Part shown: piece by piece, positions 1 to 12,823 of the stretch
Numbering within the stretch: the stretch's first letter is position 1
Layout of the letters: the number at the start of each line of letters is the position of its first letter
Origin: Prosapia bicincta
Taxonomy: Eukaryota > Arthropoda > Insecta > Hemiptera > Cercopidae
Length of the DNA stretch: 64,000 nucleotides
NCBI GenBank assembly: GCA_036971475.1
Contig: JBAIZL010000007.1
Coordinates: forward strand, 29,772,947 to 29,836,946
Direction: 5' to 3'
The notes under the pieces: model-generated
What the model was told of the DNA's origin: nothing
What the model saw: only the letters and a program-made list of their open reading frames with translations
Database searches by the model: none
Translations under genes and position numbers: made by a program

Positions 1-3000
1 ATAGGCTTGTCAGAAGATCGTGGGAGACAAATGTGCAAGTTGTGGAAGGTATAACCGTTCCAATAGACCTCTAAGTTTAAAGGATAGGCTTGTCAGAAGA
101 TCGTGGGAGACACGTGTGCACGTTGTGGAAGGTATAACCGTTCCAATAGACCTCTAAGTTTAAAGGATAGGCTTGTCAGAAGATCGTGGGAGACAAGTGT
201 GCACGTTGTGGAAGGTATAACCGTTCCAATAGACCTCTAAGTTTAAAGGATAGGCTTGTCAGAAGATCGTGGGAGACAAGTATGCAAGTTGTGGAAGGTA
301 TAACCGTTCCAATAGACCTCTAAGTTTAAAGAATAGGCTTGTCAGAAGATTATGGGAGACAAGTGTGCAAGTTGTGGAAGGTATAACCGTTCCAATAGAC
401 CTCTAAGTTTAAAGGATAGGCTTGTCAGAAGATCGTGGAAGTCAAATGCGTAACCTATGGCGGTTTTAACCGTTCAGATAGAAATTTAAGTTTAAAGGAT
501 AGGCTTGTCAGAAGATCGTGGGAGTCAAATGCGTAAGTTATGGTGGTACTAACCTTTCAGATAGACCTCTAAGGTTAAAGGATAGACTGATTAGAAGATA
601 GTGTGGGACAAGTGTGCAAGTTGTGGAAGGTATACCCGTTCCAATAGACCTCTAAGTTTAAAGGATAGGCTTGTCAGAAGATCGTGGGATTTAAATGCGT
701 AAGTTATGGTGGTTCTAACCGTTCAGCTAGAACTCTAAGGTTAAAGGATAGACTGATTAGAAGATAGTGGGAGCCACGTGTGCAAGTTGTGGAAGGTATA
801 ACCGTTCTAATAGACCTCTAAGTTTAAAGGATAGGCTAGTCAGAAGATCGTGGGAGTCAAATGCGAAAGTTATGGTGGTTCTAACCGTTCAGATAGACCT
901 CTAAGTTTAAAGGATAGGCTTGTCAGAAGATCGTGGGAGTCAAATGCGTAAGTTATGGTGGTTCTAACCGTTCAGATAGTCCTCTAAGTTTAAAGGATAG
1001 GCTTGTCAGAAGATCGTGGGAGTCAAATGCGTAAGTTATGGTGGTTCTAACCGTTCAGATAGACCTCTAAGTTTAAAGGATAGGCTTGTCAGAAGATCGT
1101 GGGAGTGAAATGCGTAAGTTATGGTGGTTCTGACCGTTCAGATAGACCTCTAAAGGTAAAGGATAGACTGATTAGAAGATAGTGTGAGACAAGTGGCAAG
1201 TTGTGGAATGTATAACCGTTCCAATAGACCTCTAAGTTTAAAGGATAGGTTGTCAGAAGATCGTGGGAGTCAAATGCGTAAGTTATGGTGGTTCTAACCG
1301 TTCAGATAGACCTCTAAGTTTAAATGATAGACTGATTAGAAGATAGCGTGAGACAAGTGTGCAGTTTGTGGAAGGTATAACCGTTCCAATAGACCTCTAA
1401 GTTTAAAAGATAGGCTTGTCAGAAGATCGTGGGATTCAAATGTGTAAGTTATGGTGGTTCTAACCTTTCAGATAGACCTCTAAGGTTAAAGAATAGAGTG
1501 ATTAGAAGATAGCGTGAGACAAGTGTGCATGTTGTGGAAGGTATAACCGTTTCAATAAACCTCTAAGTTTAAAGAATAGGCTTGTCAGAAGAACGTGGGA
1601 GTCAAATGCGTAAGTTATGGTGGTTCTAACCGTTCAGATAGACCTCTAAGGTTAAAGGATAGACTGATTAGAAGATTGTGGGAGACAAGGGTGCAAGTTG
1701 TGGAAGGTATAACCGTTCCAATAGACCTCTAAGTTTAAAAGATAGGCTTGTCAGAAGATCGTGGGAGTCAAATGCGTAAGTTATGGTGGTTCTAACCGTT
1801 CAGATAGACCTCTAAGGTAAAGGATAGACTGATTAGAAGATAGTGGGAGACAAGTGTGCAAGTTGTGGAAGGTATAACCGTTCCAATAGACCTCTAAGTT
1901 TAAAGGATAGGCTTGTCAAAAGATCGTGGGAGTCAAATGCGTACGTTATGGTGGTTCTAACCGTTCAGATAGACCTCTAAGTTTAAAGGATAGGCTTGTC
2001 AGAAGATCGTGGGAGTCAAATGCGTAAGTTATGGTGGTACTAACCTTTCAGATAGACCTCTAAGGTTAAAGGATAGACTGATTAGAAGATAGTGTGGGAC
2101 AAGTGTGCAAGTTGTGGAAGGTATAACCGTTCCAATAGACCTCTAAGTTTAAAGGATAGGCTTGTCAGAAGATCGTGGGATTTAAATGCGTAAGTTATGG
2201 TGGTTCTAACCGTTCAGCTAGACCTCTAAGGTTAAAGGATAGACTGATTAGAAGATAGTGGGAGACAAGTGTGCAAGTTGTGGAAGGTATCACCGTTCTA
2301 ATAGACCTCTAAGTTTAAAGAATAGGCTTGTCAGAAGATCGTGGGAGTCAAATGCGTAAGTTATGGTGGTTCTAACCGTTCAGATAGACCTCTAAGTTTA
2401 AAGGATAGGCTTGTCAGAAGATCGTGGGAGTCAAATGCGTAAGTTATGGTGGTTCTAACCGTTCAGATAGACCTCTAAGTTTAAAGGATAGGCTTGTCAG
2501 AAGATCGCGGGAGTCAAATGCGTAAGTTATGGTGGTTCTAACCGTTTAGATAGACCTCTAAGTTTAAAGGATAGACTGATTAGAAGATAGTGGGAGACAA
2601 GTGTGCAAGTTGTGGAAGGTATAACCGTTCCAATAGACCTCTAAGTTTAAAGGATAGGCTTGTCAGAAGATCGTGGGAGTCAAATGCGTACGTTATAGTG
2701 GTTCTAACCGTTCAGATAGACCTCTACGTTTAAAGGATAGGCTGATTAGAAGATAGTGGGAGACAAGTGTGCAAGTTGTGGAAGGTATAACCGTTCCAAT
2801 AGACCTCTAAGGATAAAGGATAGGCTTGTCAGAAGATCGTGGGAGTCAAATGCGTAAGTTATGGTGGTTCTAACCGTTCAGATAGACCTCTAAGGTTAAA
2901 GGATAGATTGATTAGAAGATAGTGGGAGAGAAGTGTGCAAGTTGTGGAAGGTATAACCGTTCCAATAGACCTCTAAGTTTAAAGGATAGGCTTGTCAGAA

Positions 3001-3942
3001 GATCGTGGAAGTCAAATGCGTAAGTTATGGCGGTTTTAACCGTTCAGATAGACCTTTAAGATTAAAGGATAGGCTTGTCAGAAGATCGCGGGAGTCAAAT
3101 GCGTATGTTATGGTGGTTCTAACCGTTCAGATAGACCTCTAAGGTTAAAGGATAGACTGATTAGAATATAGTGTGAGACAAGTGTGTAAGTTGTAGAAGG
3201 CCTAACCGTTCAGATAGACCTCTAAGTTTAAAGGATAGTCTTGTCAGAAGATCGTGGGAGTCAAATTCGTAAGTTATGGTGGTTCTAACCGTTCAGATAG
3301 ACCTCTAAGTTTAAAGGATAGACTGATTAGAAGATAGTGGGAGACAAGTGTGCAAGCTGTGGAAGGTATAACCGTTCCAATAAACTTCTAAGGATTAAGG
3401 ATAGGCTTATTAGAAATTCGTATGAGTCAAATGCGCAAGTTGTAGAAGGTCTAACCGCTCAGATAGACCTCTAAGTTTAAGGAAATGGCTCTTTAGAAGG
3501 TAGTGGGAGACAAATGCATACGTTTTAGAGGGTCTTACCGTTTAGATTGACCTCTGAAGTTAAAGGATAGGTTTGTTAGAAGACATTGGGAGTAAAATTT
3601 GCATGTTGTGCATGTTCTAACCGTTCGCATATACCTCTAAAGTGAAAGGATAGGCTTGGCAGAAGATCGAGGGAGACAATTGCGCAAGTTGTAGTGGGTC
3701 TAGCCTTTCAGATAAAGCTTTAAGCTTAAAGTATAGGTTTGTTAGAAGATAGTGGGAGACAAATGCGCAAGTTGTAGTGGGTCTAACCTTTCAGATAAAG
3801 CTTTAAGCTTAAAGTATAGGTTTGTTAGAAGATAGTGGGAGACAAGTGTTTGCAAGTTGTAGAAGGTCTAACCGTTCATGTAGAATTGTAACGTTAAATG
3901 ATAGGCTTGCTAGAGGATTGGGGGAGACAATTATGCATGCTG
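1..3942. repeat. 83-bp satellite array, copy 1
   Basis: Tandem units start at positions 1, 84 and 167, giving a period of 83 bp. Each unit contains GGCTTGTCAGAAGATCGTGG or a variant, then TAACCGTTC and GACCTCTAAG. Two unit types are visible. Type A reads GTCAAATGCGTAAGTTATGG; type B reads ACAAGTGTGCAAGTTGTGG. From about 420 onward they frequently alternate as A-B, with GATAGACTGATTAGAAGATAG opening many B units, which gives a 166-bp dimer. The last 500 bp (about 3400-3942) is much more diverged, as is usual at a satellite edge. The array runs off the left end of the window. No coding potential is seen. Confidence 0.95.
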
Positions 3943-5074
3943 GGTGGAAACACGTAACTTACAATCTGTTTCTTCATTTCAAATATTGAATTGGGATTTT
4001 TGGTCCGTAGGGACTGAGGCAAAAGACGTCATATCAACAATTTACTTTTTAAATCATTGAGCTTGGTTATAATACACTCGTCCGACCAGTGACAGAAGAG
4101 TGGTCTTCCTTTCGTCCAACAAATCTCCGTGTAAGATATACAGGAAAATCGTGTGCTGAGTGCTAGGCATACGCTAGGCAGAAAGGCAACACTTTTTTGT
4201 TTTATCGTCAAGATGCCTTTAAAAGTTCTTTGAAGCTATGATCACCAGGTAAGAGACTAGCTTACTCGGCCGTAAAGGTTCAGACAGGTGCGGTTTTATT
4301 TGATTTGGGGTTGGAAGAAGGAGAATAATTTCCAAAGGGAAGTAGTACAGAAGCGTCATATGTTCGTGTAAAATGGTTACGTTATATGGGTCACAAGTTA
4401 AGCACACGTGTATCGTGAACCGCTCAAATGCCAGATTGAACGATATTTGTTACACAAACGTTCCGGTATTATATGTTTCATACATTTTTGTCGCTGAAAT
4501 TATCATAAATTATTTTAAAACATATTTGAGATATTCATTATGTTTTTATTCGTTTTATAATTTTATTTGTGATGCTTAAAGAGTCAGATTTCTTTGACAA
4601 TTGTAAAAAATATTGATATTATCTCTGGAGAAAGCGATTATTTAAGGATATATTATTATATTCAAATATGGATAACTGTATAATATTTTTTAATTACTTC
4701 TATTAGTTCACACTCTCACTTTATGGTTTTTAAAATAATAATTCGTGCATAAATTTTAATAATGAATTATTTTGTTTTCATACGGAACCTAGGGGCAAGA
4801 TATGCATTTGCCCTATATGTTATTTCGTCCCAATTGGCCTAACATAATTGATATCATATGATTTCAAAAAACACCTGATTTTATGTTATAGGTTATGTAG
4901 TAGAACAGCTGTTTCAACGCTTACACTGTGGTACTTTATGTATATTCATTGTAATTATTTAATAAAAAGTAACTAAATTAAGGGGTTTCTTTGTTGGCCT
5001 AAGGACGAATTGCCTTTAAAATTAGTCTTTATATTTAAGTTGCTTGATGTAATCATCTTGAACTCACTGATTAA
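3943..5074. other. Unique spacer of the 8.88-kb composite repeat, copy 1
   Basis: AT-rich single-copy-like sequence between the 83-bp array and the PLE fragment. It recurs at 12824-13955, offset by exactly 8881 bp, with scattered substitutions only. Short open frames (4029-4211 and 4219-4407 on minus, 4373-4579 on plus) exist in both copies. Every difference I found between the copies in these frames changes an amino acid, so purifying selection is not supported and I do not call genes. A small hairpin (GGGCAA, 9-nt loop, TTGCCC) lies near 4794-4815. No promoter or RNA gene is recognised. Confidence 0.8.
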
Positions 5075-5453
5075 ACTAATTTTAAAAATACTTAACTAAG
5101 TGAATACGTAAATGCTTATTTGCTGACGCGTTTCAAAACAATCGTTCCTTTTACGAAGCTAACCCTCTACTGGCGGCATATCGGCAGTCTACAAAGGATC
5201 TGAACGGGATGGATTTATGACAGTGGAGTGGGGTGAGGTGTTTGAATTTTGTGTCATGTACTGGGATAGGCTGTTGGCTTCAAAGTGTGTGTGATCATTT
5301 AATACATTTTCCCTATCTGTTGCGCAGTGTTTGTAGATTTCATATTTTTCTAAGGTTGTTAGTTTTTTAATGTGTTCTTCGAAACGTGTATAGAATGACC
5401 AGCCAAGTTTGGGCGATGTAATAATCGCAACAAATAACTAGTAACGATTGTTA
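5075..5453 (-). pseudogene. Penelope-like element 3' fragment (GIY-YIG end), copy 1
   Basis: The minus strand encodes a decayed C-terminal part of a Penelope-like retroelement. Reading from about 5440 downward, a YYI.QT block is followed, after a frame change, by RFEEHI. Then comes a segment with the pattern KLT.LEKYEIYKH and ENVLNDHTHFEA, which is characteristic of the region after the GIY-YIG endonuclease in PLE proteins. The 3' untranslated part contains GAAACGCGTC (minus strand, 5125-5134) and reaches about 5075. Compared with the copy at 17675-17930, about 170 bp is missing between the leucine-rich block and the endonuclease. It is dead: frameshifted and without reverse transcriptase. 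The same fragment recurs 8881 bp downstream. Confidence 0.75.
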
Positions 5454-5473
5454 CGAATTATTACATCGGCCAA
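5408..5473. repeat. Palindrome at PLE/130-bp satellite junction, copy 1
   Basis: Imperfect inverted repeat: left arm 5408-5427 and right arm 5454-5473, with a 26-nt centre containing AACTAGTAACGATTG. Each arm carries the TATTACATCGGCCAAAC codons of the PLE GIY-YIG motif, pointing away from each other. The right arm runs straight into the first unit of the 130-bp satellite at about 5474. Confidence 0.85.
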
Positions 5474-7200
5474 ACCGACTAAGACACTTTATAGTTCCTG
5501 TAAATGTATGAAACGATGCTACTCACCAGTGGTTGGAGATAACTCAGTAGGAGGACCAGATCAACTTAAACCCAAGTACTTTGGTGACTCAAACAGCTTA
5601 CACTGGGACAAAGAAACTTCATAGTTCCTGTAAATGTATGACACGATGCTACTCTCCAGTAGTTGGAAATAACTCAGTAGGAGGACTAGATCAACTTAAA
5701 TCCAAGTACTTTGGTGACTCAAACAGCTTACACTGGGACAAAGAAACTTTATAGTTCCTGTAAATGTATGAAACGATGCTACTCACCAGTAATGGGAGAT
5801 AACTCAGTAGGAGGACCAGTTCAACTTAAACCCAAGAACTTTGGTTACTCAAACAGCATACACTAGTACAAAGACGCTTCATAGTTCCTGTAAATATATG
5901 AAACGATGCTACTCACCAGTGGTTGGAGATAACTCAGTAGGAGGAACAGATCAACTTAAAACCCAATTACTTTGGTGACTCAAACAGCTTACACTGGGAC
6001 AAAGAAATTTTATAGATCCTGTAAATGTATGAAACGATGCTACTCACCAGTAGTTGGAGATAACTTAGGAGGACCAGATCAACTTAAACCCAAGTACTTT
6101 GGTGACTCAAGCGGCTTATACTGGGACAAAGACGCTTCATAGTTCCTGTAAATGAATGAAACTATGCTACTTACCATTTGTTGGAGATAACTCAGTAGGA
6201 GTACCAGATCAACCTAAACCCAAGTACTTTGGTGACTCAATCGGCTTTTACTGGACAAAGACGCTTCCTAATTCCTGTAAATGTATGAAACCATGCTACT
6301 TACCAGTAGTTGGAGATAACTCAGTAGAGGGACCAGATCAACTTAAACCAAGTACTTTGATGACACCAGCAGCTTACACGGGGACAAAGACGCTTCATAG
6401 TTACTATAAATGTATAAAACTATGCTACTCACCAGTAGTTGGAGATAACTCAGCAGGAGGACTAGATCAACTTAAACCAAAGTACTTTGGTAACTCAAAC
6501 AATTTTCACTGGGACAGAGACGCTTTATAGTTCCTGTAAAAGTATGACACGTTGCTACTCAGCAGTAGTTGAAGTTACTCTGTAGTAAGTCCAAATACAC
6601 TAAATCGCAATTACCTATGTGACTAAACAACTTACACTAAGACATAGACGTTTCATATTCCCTGTAACAGCATGAAACGATGCTAATCACGCATAGGGGG
6701 AGGCAATTCAGTAGTAAGTCGAGATACAATAAATCGCAATTACTTTGTGTCTCAACAGCTTACACTGAGACAAAGACGCTTCATAGTTACTGTAAATGTA
6801 TGAAACGATGCTACTCACCAGTAGTTGGAAGTAACTCAGTAGCAAGTCCAGTTACACTAAAACGCAAATACATTTGTGACTCAAACAGCTTACAGAAGGA
6901 CATTGACTTTTCATAGTCCATATAACAGTATGAAACGATGCTACTCACAAATAAGGGGAGGCAATTCAGTAGTAATTACAGATACAATAAATGGAATTTA
7001 TTTTTTGACTCAAACAGCTTTCACTGGGACAAAGAGTTTTAAAGTCTCTGCAACGGCATGAGACGATGCTACTCACTTATAGTGTTACGTAACTTAGTAG
7101 TAGGTCCAGTTACATTAAAACGCAGTTACTGTTGTAACGCAAACAGCTTACACTGGGACAAACACGTTAGTTAGTCTCTGTAACTGTATAAACAGATGCT
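5474..7200. repeat. 130-bp satellite array, copy 1
   Basis: GATGCTACTCACCAGT recurs at 5515, 5645 and 5775, giving a 130-bp period. Other constant blocks are AGTTCCTGTAAATGTATGAA, GATAACTCAGTAGGAGGACC and GACTCAAACAGCTTACACTG. After about 6540 units become diverged (CAGTAGTAAGTCCAAATACAC type) and grade into the 122-bp subfamily. Open frames at 6156-6530 and 6680-7061 are read-throughs of this repeat and not genes, since 130 is not a multiple of three and the frame drifts from unit to unit. Confidence 0.95.
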
Positions 7201-9290
7201 ACTTATCAATAGCTGGAGGTAACTCAGTAGTAAGTCCAGATACACTAAATCGCATTTACCTTTGTGACTCATACAGCTTACAATGAAGTTTCATAGTTCC
7301 TGTATCTGTATAAAACGATGCTACTCACGAATATTTGGAGGTAACTCAGTAGTAAATGCAGATACACTAAATCGCAATTACCTTTGTGACTCATACAGCT
7401 TACAATGAAGTTTCATAGTTCCTGTATCTGTATAAAACGATGCTACTCAATATATTTGGATGTAACTCAGTAGTAAGTCCAGATACACTAAATCGCAATT
7501 ATCTTTGTGACGCATACAGCTTACAATGAAGTTTCATAGTTCCTGTATCTGTATAAAACGATGCTACTCACGAATATTTGGAGGTAACTCAGTAGTAAGT
7601 CCAGATACACTAAATCGCAATTACCTTTGTGACTCATACAGCTTACAATGAAGTTTCATAGTTCCTGTATCTGTATAAAACGATGCTATTCACGAATATT
7701 TGGAGGTAACTCAGTAGTAAGTGCAGATACACTAAATCGCAATTACCTTTGTGACTCATACAGCTTACAATGAAGTTTCATAGTTCCTGTATCTGTATAA
7801 AACGATGCTACTCACGAATATTTGAAGGTAACTCAGTAGTAAGTCCAGATACACTAAATCGCAATTACCTTTGTGACTCATACAGCTTACAATGAAGTTT
7901 CATAGTTCCTGTATCTGTATAAAACGATGCTACTCACGAATATTTGGAGGTAACTCAGTAGTAAGTCCAGATACACTAAATCGCAATTACCTTTGTGACT
8001 CATACAGCTTACAATGAGGCTTCATAGTTCCTGTATCTGTATAAAATGATGCTACTCAAAATATTTGGAGGTAACTCAGTAGTAAGTCCAGATACATTAA
8101 ATCGCTATTACCTATGTGACTCATACAGCTACAATGAAGTTTCATAGTTCCTGTATCTGTATAAAACGATGCTACTCACGAATATTTGGAGGTAACTCAG
8201 TAGTAAGTCCAGATACACTAAATCGCAATTACCTTTTTGACTCATACAGCTACAATGAAGTTTCATAGTTCCTGTATCGGTATAAAACGATGCTACTCAA
8301 AATATTTGGAGGTAACACAGTAGTAAGTCCAGATACACTAAATCTAAATTACCTTTGTGACTCATACAGCTACAATGAAGTTTCATAGTTCCTGTATCTG
8401 TATAAAACGATGCTACTCACGAATATTTGGAGGTAACACAGTAGTAAGTCCAGATACACTAAATCGCAAATACCTTTTTGACTCCTACAGCTACAATGAA
8501 GTTTCATAGTTCCTGTATCTGTATAAAACGATGCTACTCACGAATATTTGGAGGTAACTCAGTAGTAAGTCCAGATACACTAAATCGCAATTACCTTTGT
8601 GACTCATACAGCTTACAATGAGGCTTCATAGTTCCTGTATCTGTATAAAATGATGCTACTCAAAATATTTGGAGGTAACTCAGTAGTAAGTCCAGATACA
8701 TTAAATCGCTATTACCTATGTGACTCATACAGCTACAATGAAGTTTCATAGTTCCTGTATCTGTATAAAACGATGCTACTCACGAATATTTGGAGGTAAC
8801 TCAGTAGTAAGTCCAGATACACTAAATCGCAATTACCTTTTTGACTCATACAGCTACAATGAAGTTTCATAGTTCCTGTATCGGTATAAAACGATGCTAC
8901 TCAAAATATTTGGAGGTAACACAGTAGTAAGTCCAGATACACTAAATCTAAATTACCTTTGTGACTCATACAGCTACAATGAAGTTTCATAGTTCCTGTA
9001 TCTGTATAAAACGATGCTACTCACGAATATTTGGAGGTAACACAGTAGTAAGTCCAGATACACTAAATCGCAAATACCTTTTTGACTCCTACAGCTACAA
9101 TGAAGTTTCATAGTTCCTGTATCTGTATAAAACGATGCTACTCACGAATATTTGGAGGTAACTCAGTAGTAGGTCCAGATACACTAAATCGCAATTACCT
9201 TTGTGACTCATACAGCTTACAATGAAGTGTCATAGTTCCTGTATCTGTATAAAACGATGCTACTCACGAATATTTGGAGGGACTCAGTAG
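7200..9290. repeat. 122-bp satellite subfamily with a 604-bp higher-order repeat
   Basis: Units with CACGAATATTTGGAGGTAAC and CAGTAGTAAGTCCAGATACA repeat every 122 bp (for example 7317 and 7439), sometimes 121 bp where CAGCTTACAATG becomes CAGCTACAATG. A five-unit block starting at the rare variant ACAATGAGGC (8011) is repeated from 8615, an offset of 604 bp, with nearly all private variants shared. This subfamily is absent from the second composite unit, which stops before reaching it. Confidence 0.92.
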
Positions 9291-9650
9291 AAGGTTCAGA
9301 AACACTATATCGCAAATACGTTCGTTACTCAAACAGGTTACACTGGGACAAAGACGTTTCATAGTCTCTGCCAATGCAATAAAACTATGCTACTCACAAG
9401 AACTTGGAAGTAACTCAGTAGTAAGTCCAGTGACAGAAAATTGCAATTACGTTAGTGACTCAAACTACTAATACTGAGTCAAAGTATTTTCATAGTCACT
9501 GTAACTGTTTGAAACAATGCTACTCACCATACGTTGGAGGTATCCCAGTTGTAGGTCCAGTGAAATCAAAACGCAAGTACTATAGTGACTTGAAGAGCAT
9601 ACACTGGACAAAGAAGTTTCATAGTCTCTGTATCTACATGGAAATGGTGT
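9291..9650. repeat. Diverged terminal units of the 130/122-bp array
   Basis: About three degenerate units (AACTCAGTAGTAAGTCCAG, GATGCTACTCAC variants) decay toward the junction with the next 83-bp array near 9651. The short frames 9274-9471 and 9455-9652 lie inside these units and are not considered genes. Confidence 0.8.
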
Positions 9651-12600
9651 GAGAAAAATGCGCCAGTTGTAGAAGGTCTACCCGCTCAGATAGACCTCTA
9701 AGTTTAAAGGATAGGCTTGTCAGAAGATCGTGGGAGTCAAATGCGTAAGTTATGGTGGTTCTAACCGTTCAGATAGACCTCTAAGGTTAAAGGATAGACT
9801 GATTAGAAGATAGCGTGAGACAAGTGTGCAAGTTGTGGAAGGTATAACCGTTCCAATAGACCTCTAAGTTTAAAGGATAGGCTTGTCAGAAGATCGTGGG
9901 AGTGAAATGCGTAAGTTATGGTGGTTTTAACCGTTCAGATAGACCTCTAAGGTTAAACGATAGACTGATTAGAAGATAGCGTGAGACAAGTGTGCAAGTT
10001 GTGGAAGGTATAACCGTTCCAATAGACCTCTAAGTTTAAAGGATAGGCTTGTCAGAAGATCGTAGGAGTCAAATGCGTAGGTTATGGTTGTTCTAACCGT
10101 TCAGATAGACCTCTAAGGTTAAAGGATAGACTGATTAGAAGATAGCGTGAGACAAGTGTGCAAGTTGTGGAAGGTATAACCGTTCCAATAGACCTCTAAG
10201 TTTAAAGGATAGGCTTGTCAGAAGATCGTGGGAGTCAAATACGTAAGTTATGGTGGTTCTAACCGTTCAGATAGACCTTTAAGGTTAAAGGATAGGCTGA
10301 TTAGAAAATAGTGTGAGACTAGTGTGCAAGTTGTGGAAGGTATAACCGTTCCAATAGACCTCTAAGTTTAAAGGATAGGCTTGTCAGAAGATTGTGGGAG
10401 TCAAATGCGTAGGTTATGGTGGTTCTAACATTTCAGATAGACCTCTAAGGTTAAAGGATAGACTGATTAGAAGATAGTGTGAGAAAAGTGTGCAAGTTGC
10501 GGAAGGTATAACCGTTCCAATAGACCTCTAAGTTTAAAGGATAGGCTTGTCAGAAGATCGTGGGATTCAAATGCGTAAGTTATGGTGGTTCTAACCTTTC
10601 AGATAGACCTCTAAGGTTAAGTGATAGACTGATTAGAAGATAGTGTGGGACAAGTGTGCAAGTTGTGGAAGGTATAACCGTTCCAATAGACCTCTAAGTT
10701 TAAAGGATAGGCTTGTCAGAAGATCGTGGGAGTGAAATGCGTAAGTTATGGTGGTTCTAACCGTTCAGATAGACCTCTAAGTTTAAAGGATAGACTGATT
10801 AGAAGATAGCGTGAGACAAGTGTGCAAGTTGTGGAAGGTATAACCGTTCTAATAGACCTCTAAGTTTAAAAGATAGGCTTTTCAGAAGATCGTGGGAGTC
10901 AAATGCGTAAGTTATGGTGGTTCTAACCTTTCAGATAGACCTCTAAGGTTAAAGAATAGAGTGATTAGAAGATAGCGTGAGACAAGTGTGCATGTTGTGG
11001 AAGGTATAACCGTTTCAATAAACCTCTAAGTTTAAAGGATAGGCTTGTCAAAAGATCGTGGGAGTCAAATGCGTAAGTTATGGTGGTTCTAACCGTTCAG
11101 ATAGACCTCTAAGGTTAAAGAATAGACTGATTAGAAGATAGTGGGAGACAAGTGTGCAAGTTGTGGAAGGTATAACCGTTCCAATAGACCTCTAAGTTTA
11201 AAGGATAGGCTTGTCAGAAGATCGTGGAAGTCAAATGCGTAACTTATGGCGGTTCTAACCGTTCAGATAGACTTCTAAGTTTAAAGGATAGACTGATTAG
11301 AAAATAGTGGAAGACAAGTGTGCAAGTTGTGGAAGGTATAGCCGTTCCAATAGACCTCTAAGTTTAAAGGATAGGCTTGTCAGAAGATCGTGGGAGTCAA
11401 ATGCGTACGTTATGGTGGTTCTAACCGTTCAGATAGACCTCTAAGTTTAAAGGATAGGCGTGTCAGAAGATCGTGGGAGTCAAATGCGTAAGTTATCGTG
11501 GTTCTAACCGTTCAGATAGACCTCTAAGGTTAAAAGATAGACTGATTAGAAGATACTGGGAGACAAGTGTGCAAGTTGTGGAAGGTATAACCGTTCCAAT
11601 AGACCTCTAAGTTTAAAGGATAGGCTTGTCAGAAGATTGTGGGAGTCAAATGCGTAAGTTATGGTGGTCCTAACCGTTCAGATAGACCTCTAAGGTTAAA
11701 GGATAGACTGATTAGAAGATAGTGGGAGACAAGTGTGCAAGTTGTGGAAGGTATAACCGTTCCAATAGACCTCTAAGTTTAAAGGATAGGCTTGTCAGAA
11801 GATCGTGTAAGTCAAATGCGTAAGTTATGGCGGTTTTAACCGTTCAGATAGACCTTTAAGTTTAAAGGATAGGCTTGTCAGAAGATCGCAGGAGTCAAAT
11901 TCGTAAGTTATGGTGGTTCTATCCGTTCAGATAGACCTCTAAGTTTAAAGGATAGACTGATTAGAAGATAGTGGGAGACAAGTGTGCAAGCTGTGGAAGG
12001 TATAACCGTTCCAATAGACTTCTAAGGATTAAGGATAGTCTTGTCAGAAGATCGTGGGTGTCAAATTCGTAAGTTATGGTGGTTCTAACCGTTCAGATAG
12101 ACCTCTAATTTTAAAGGATAGACTGATTAGAAGATAGTGGGAGACAAGTGTGCAAGCTGTGGAAGGTATAACCGTTCCAATAGACTTCTAAGGATTAAGG
12201 ATAGGCTTATTAGAAATTCGTATGAGTCAAATGCGCAAGTTGTAGAAGGTCTAACCGCTCAGATAGACCTCTAAGTTTAAGGAAAAGGCTCTTTAGAAGG
12301 TAGTGGGAGACAAATGCATACGTTTTAGAGGGTCTTACCGTTTAGATTGACCTCTGAAGTTAAAGGATAGGTTTGTTAGAAGACATTGGGAGTAAAATTT
12401 GCATGTTGTGCATGTTCTAACCGTTCGCATATACCTCTAAAGTGAAAGGATAGGCTTGGCAGAAGATCGAGGGAGACAATTGCGCAAGTTGTAGTGGGTC
12501 TAACCTTTCAGATAAAGCTTTAAGCTTAAAGTATAGGTTTGTTAGAAGATAGTGGGAGACAAATGCGCAAGTTGTAGTGGGTCTAACCTTTCAGATTAAG

Positions 12601-12823
12601 CTTTAAGCTTAAAGTATAGGTTTGTTAGAAGATAGTGGGAGACAAGTGTGCAAGTTGTAGTGGGTCTAACCTTTCAGATTAAGCTTTAAGCTTAAAGTAT
12701 AGGTTTGTTAGAAGATAGTGGGAGACAAGTGTGCAAGTTGTAGAAGGTCTAACCGTTCATGTAGAATTGTAACGTTAAATGATAGGCTTGCTAGAGGATT
12801 GGGGGAGACAATTATGCATGCTG
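9651..12823. repeat. 83-bp satellite array, copy 2
   Basis: Same 83-bp family as at 1-3942, with the same A/B unit alternation (166-bp dimer) and the same degenerate right edge (about 12190-12823). At the edge it carries three units of the GTAGTGGGTCTAACC type with TAAGCTTTAAGCTTAAAG (about 12487-12719), whereas copy 1 has two. So at least one unit was gained or lost after the composite duplication. Confidence 0.95.

Noticed and set aside
4029..4579. Three short frames conserved in the duplicate spacer (4029-4211, 4219-4407, 4373-4579 and the copies at 12910-13460)
   Set aside because: They persist because the spacer was duplicated recently. All differences I found between the copies in these frames change an amino acid, the frames overlap on opposite strands, and no domain is recognised.
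6156..9652. Open frames in the 130/122-bp arrays (for example 6156-6530, 6680-7061, 9274-9652, 17326-17553)
   Set aside because: They encode repeat read-throughs (CYSPVVGDNS-type repeats). The unit length is not a multiple of three, so frames shift from unit to unit.
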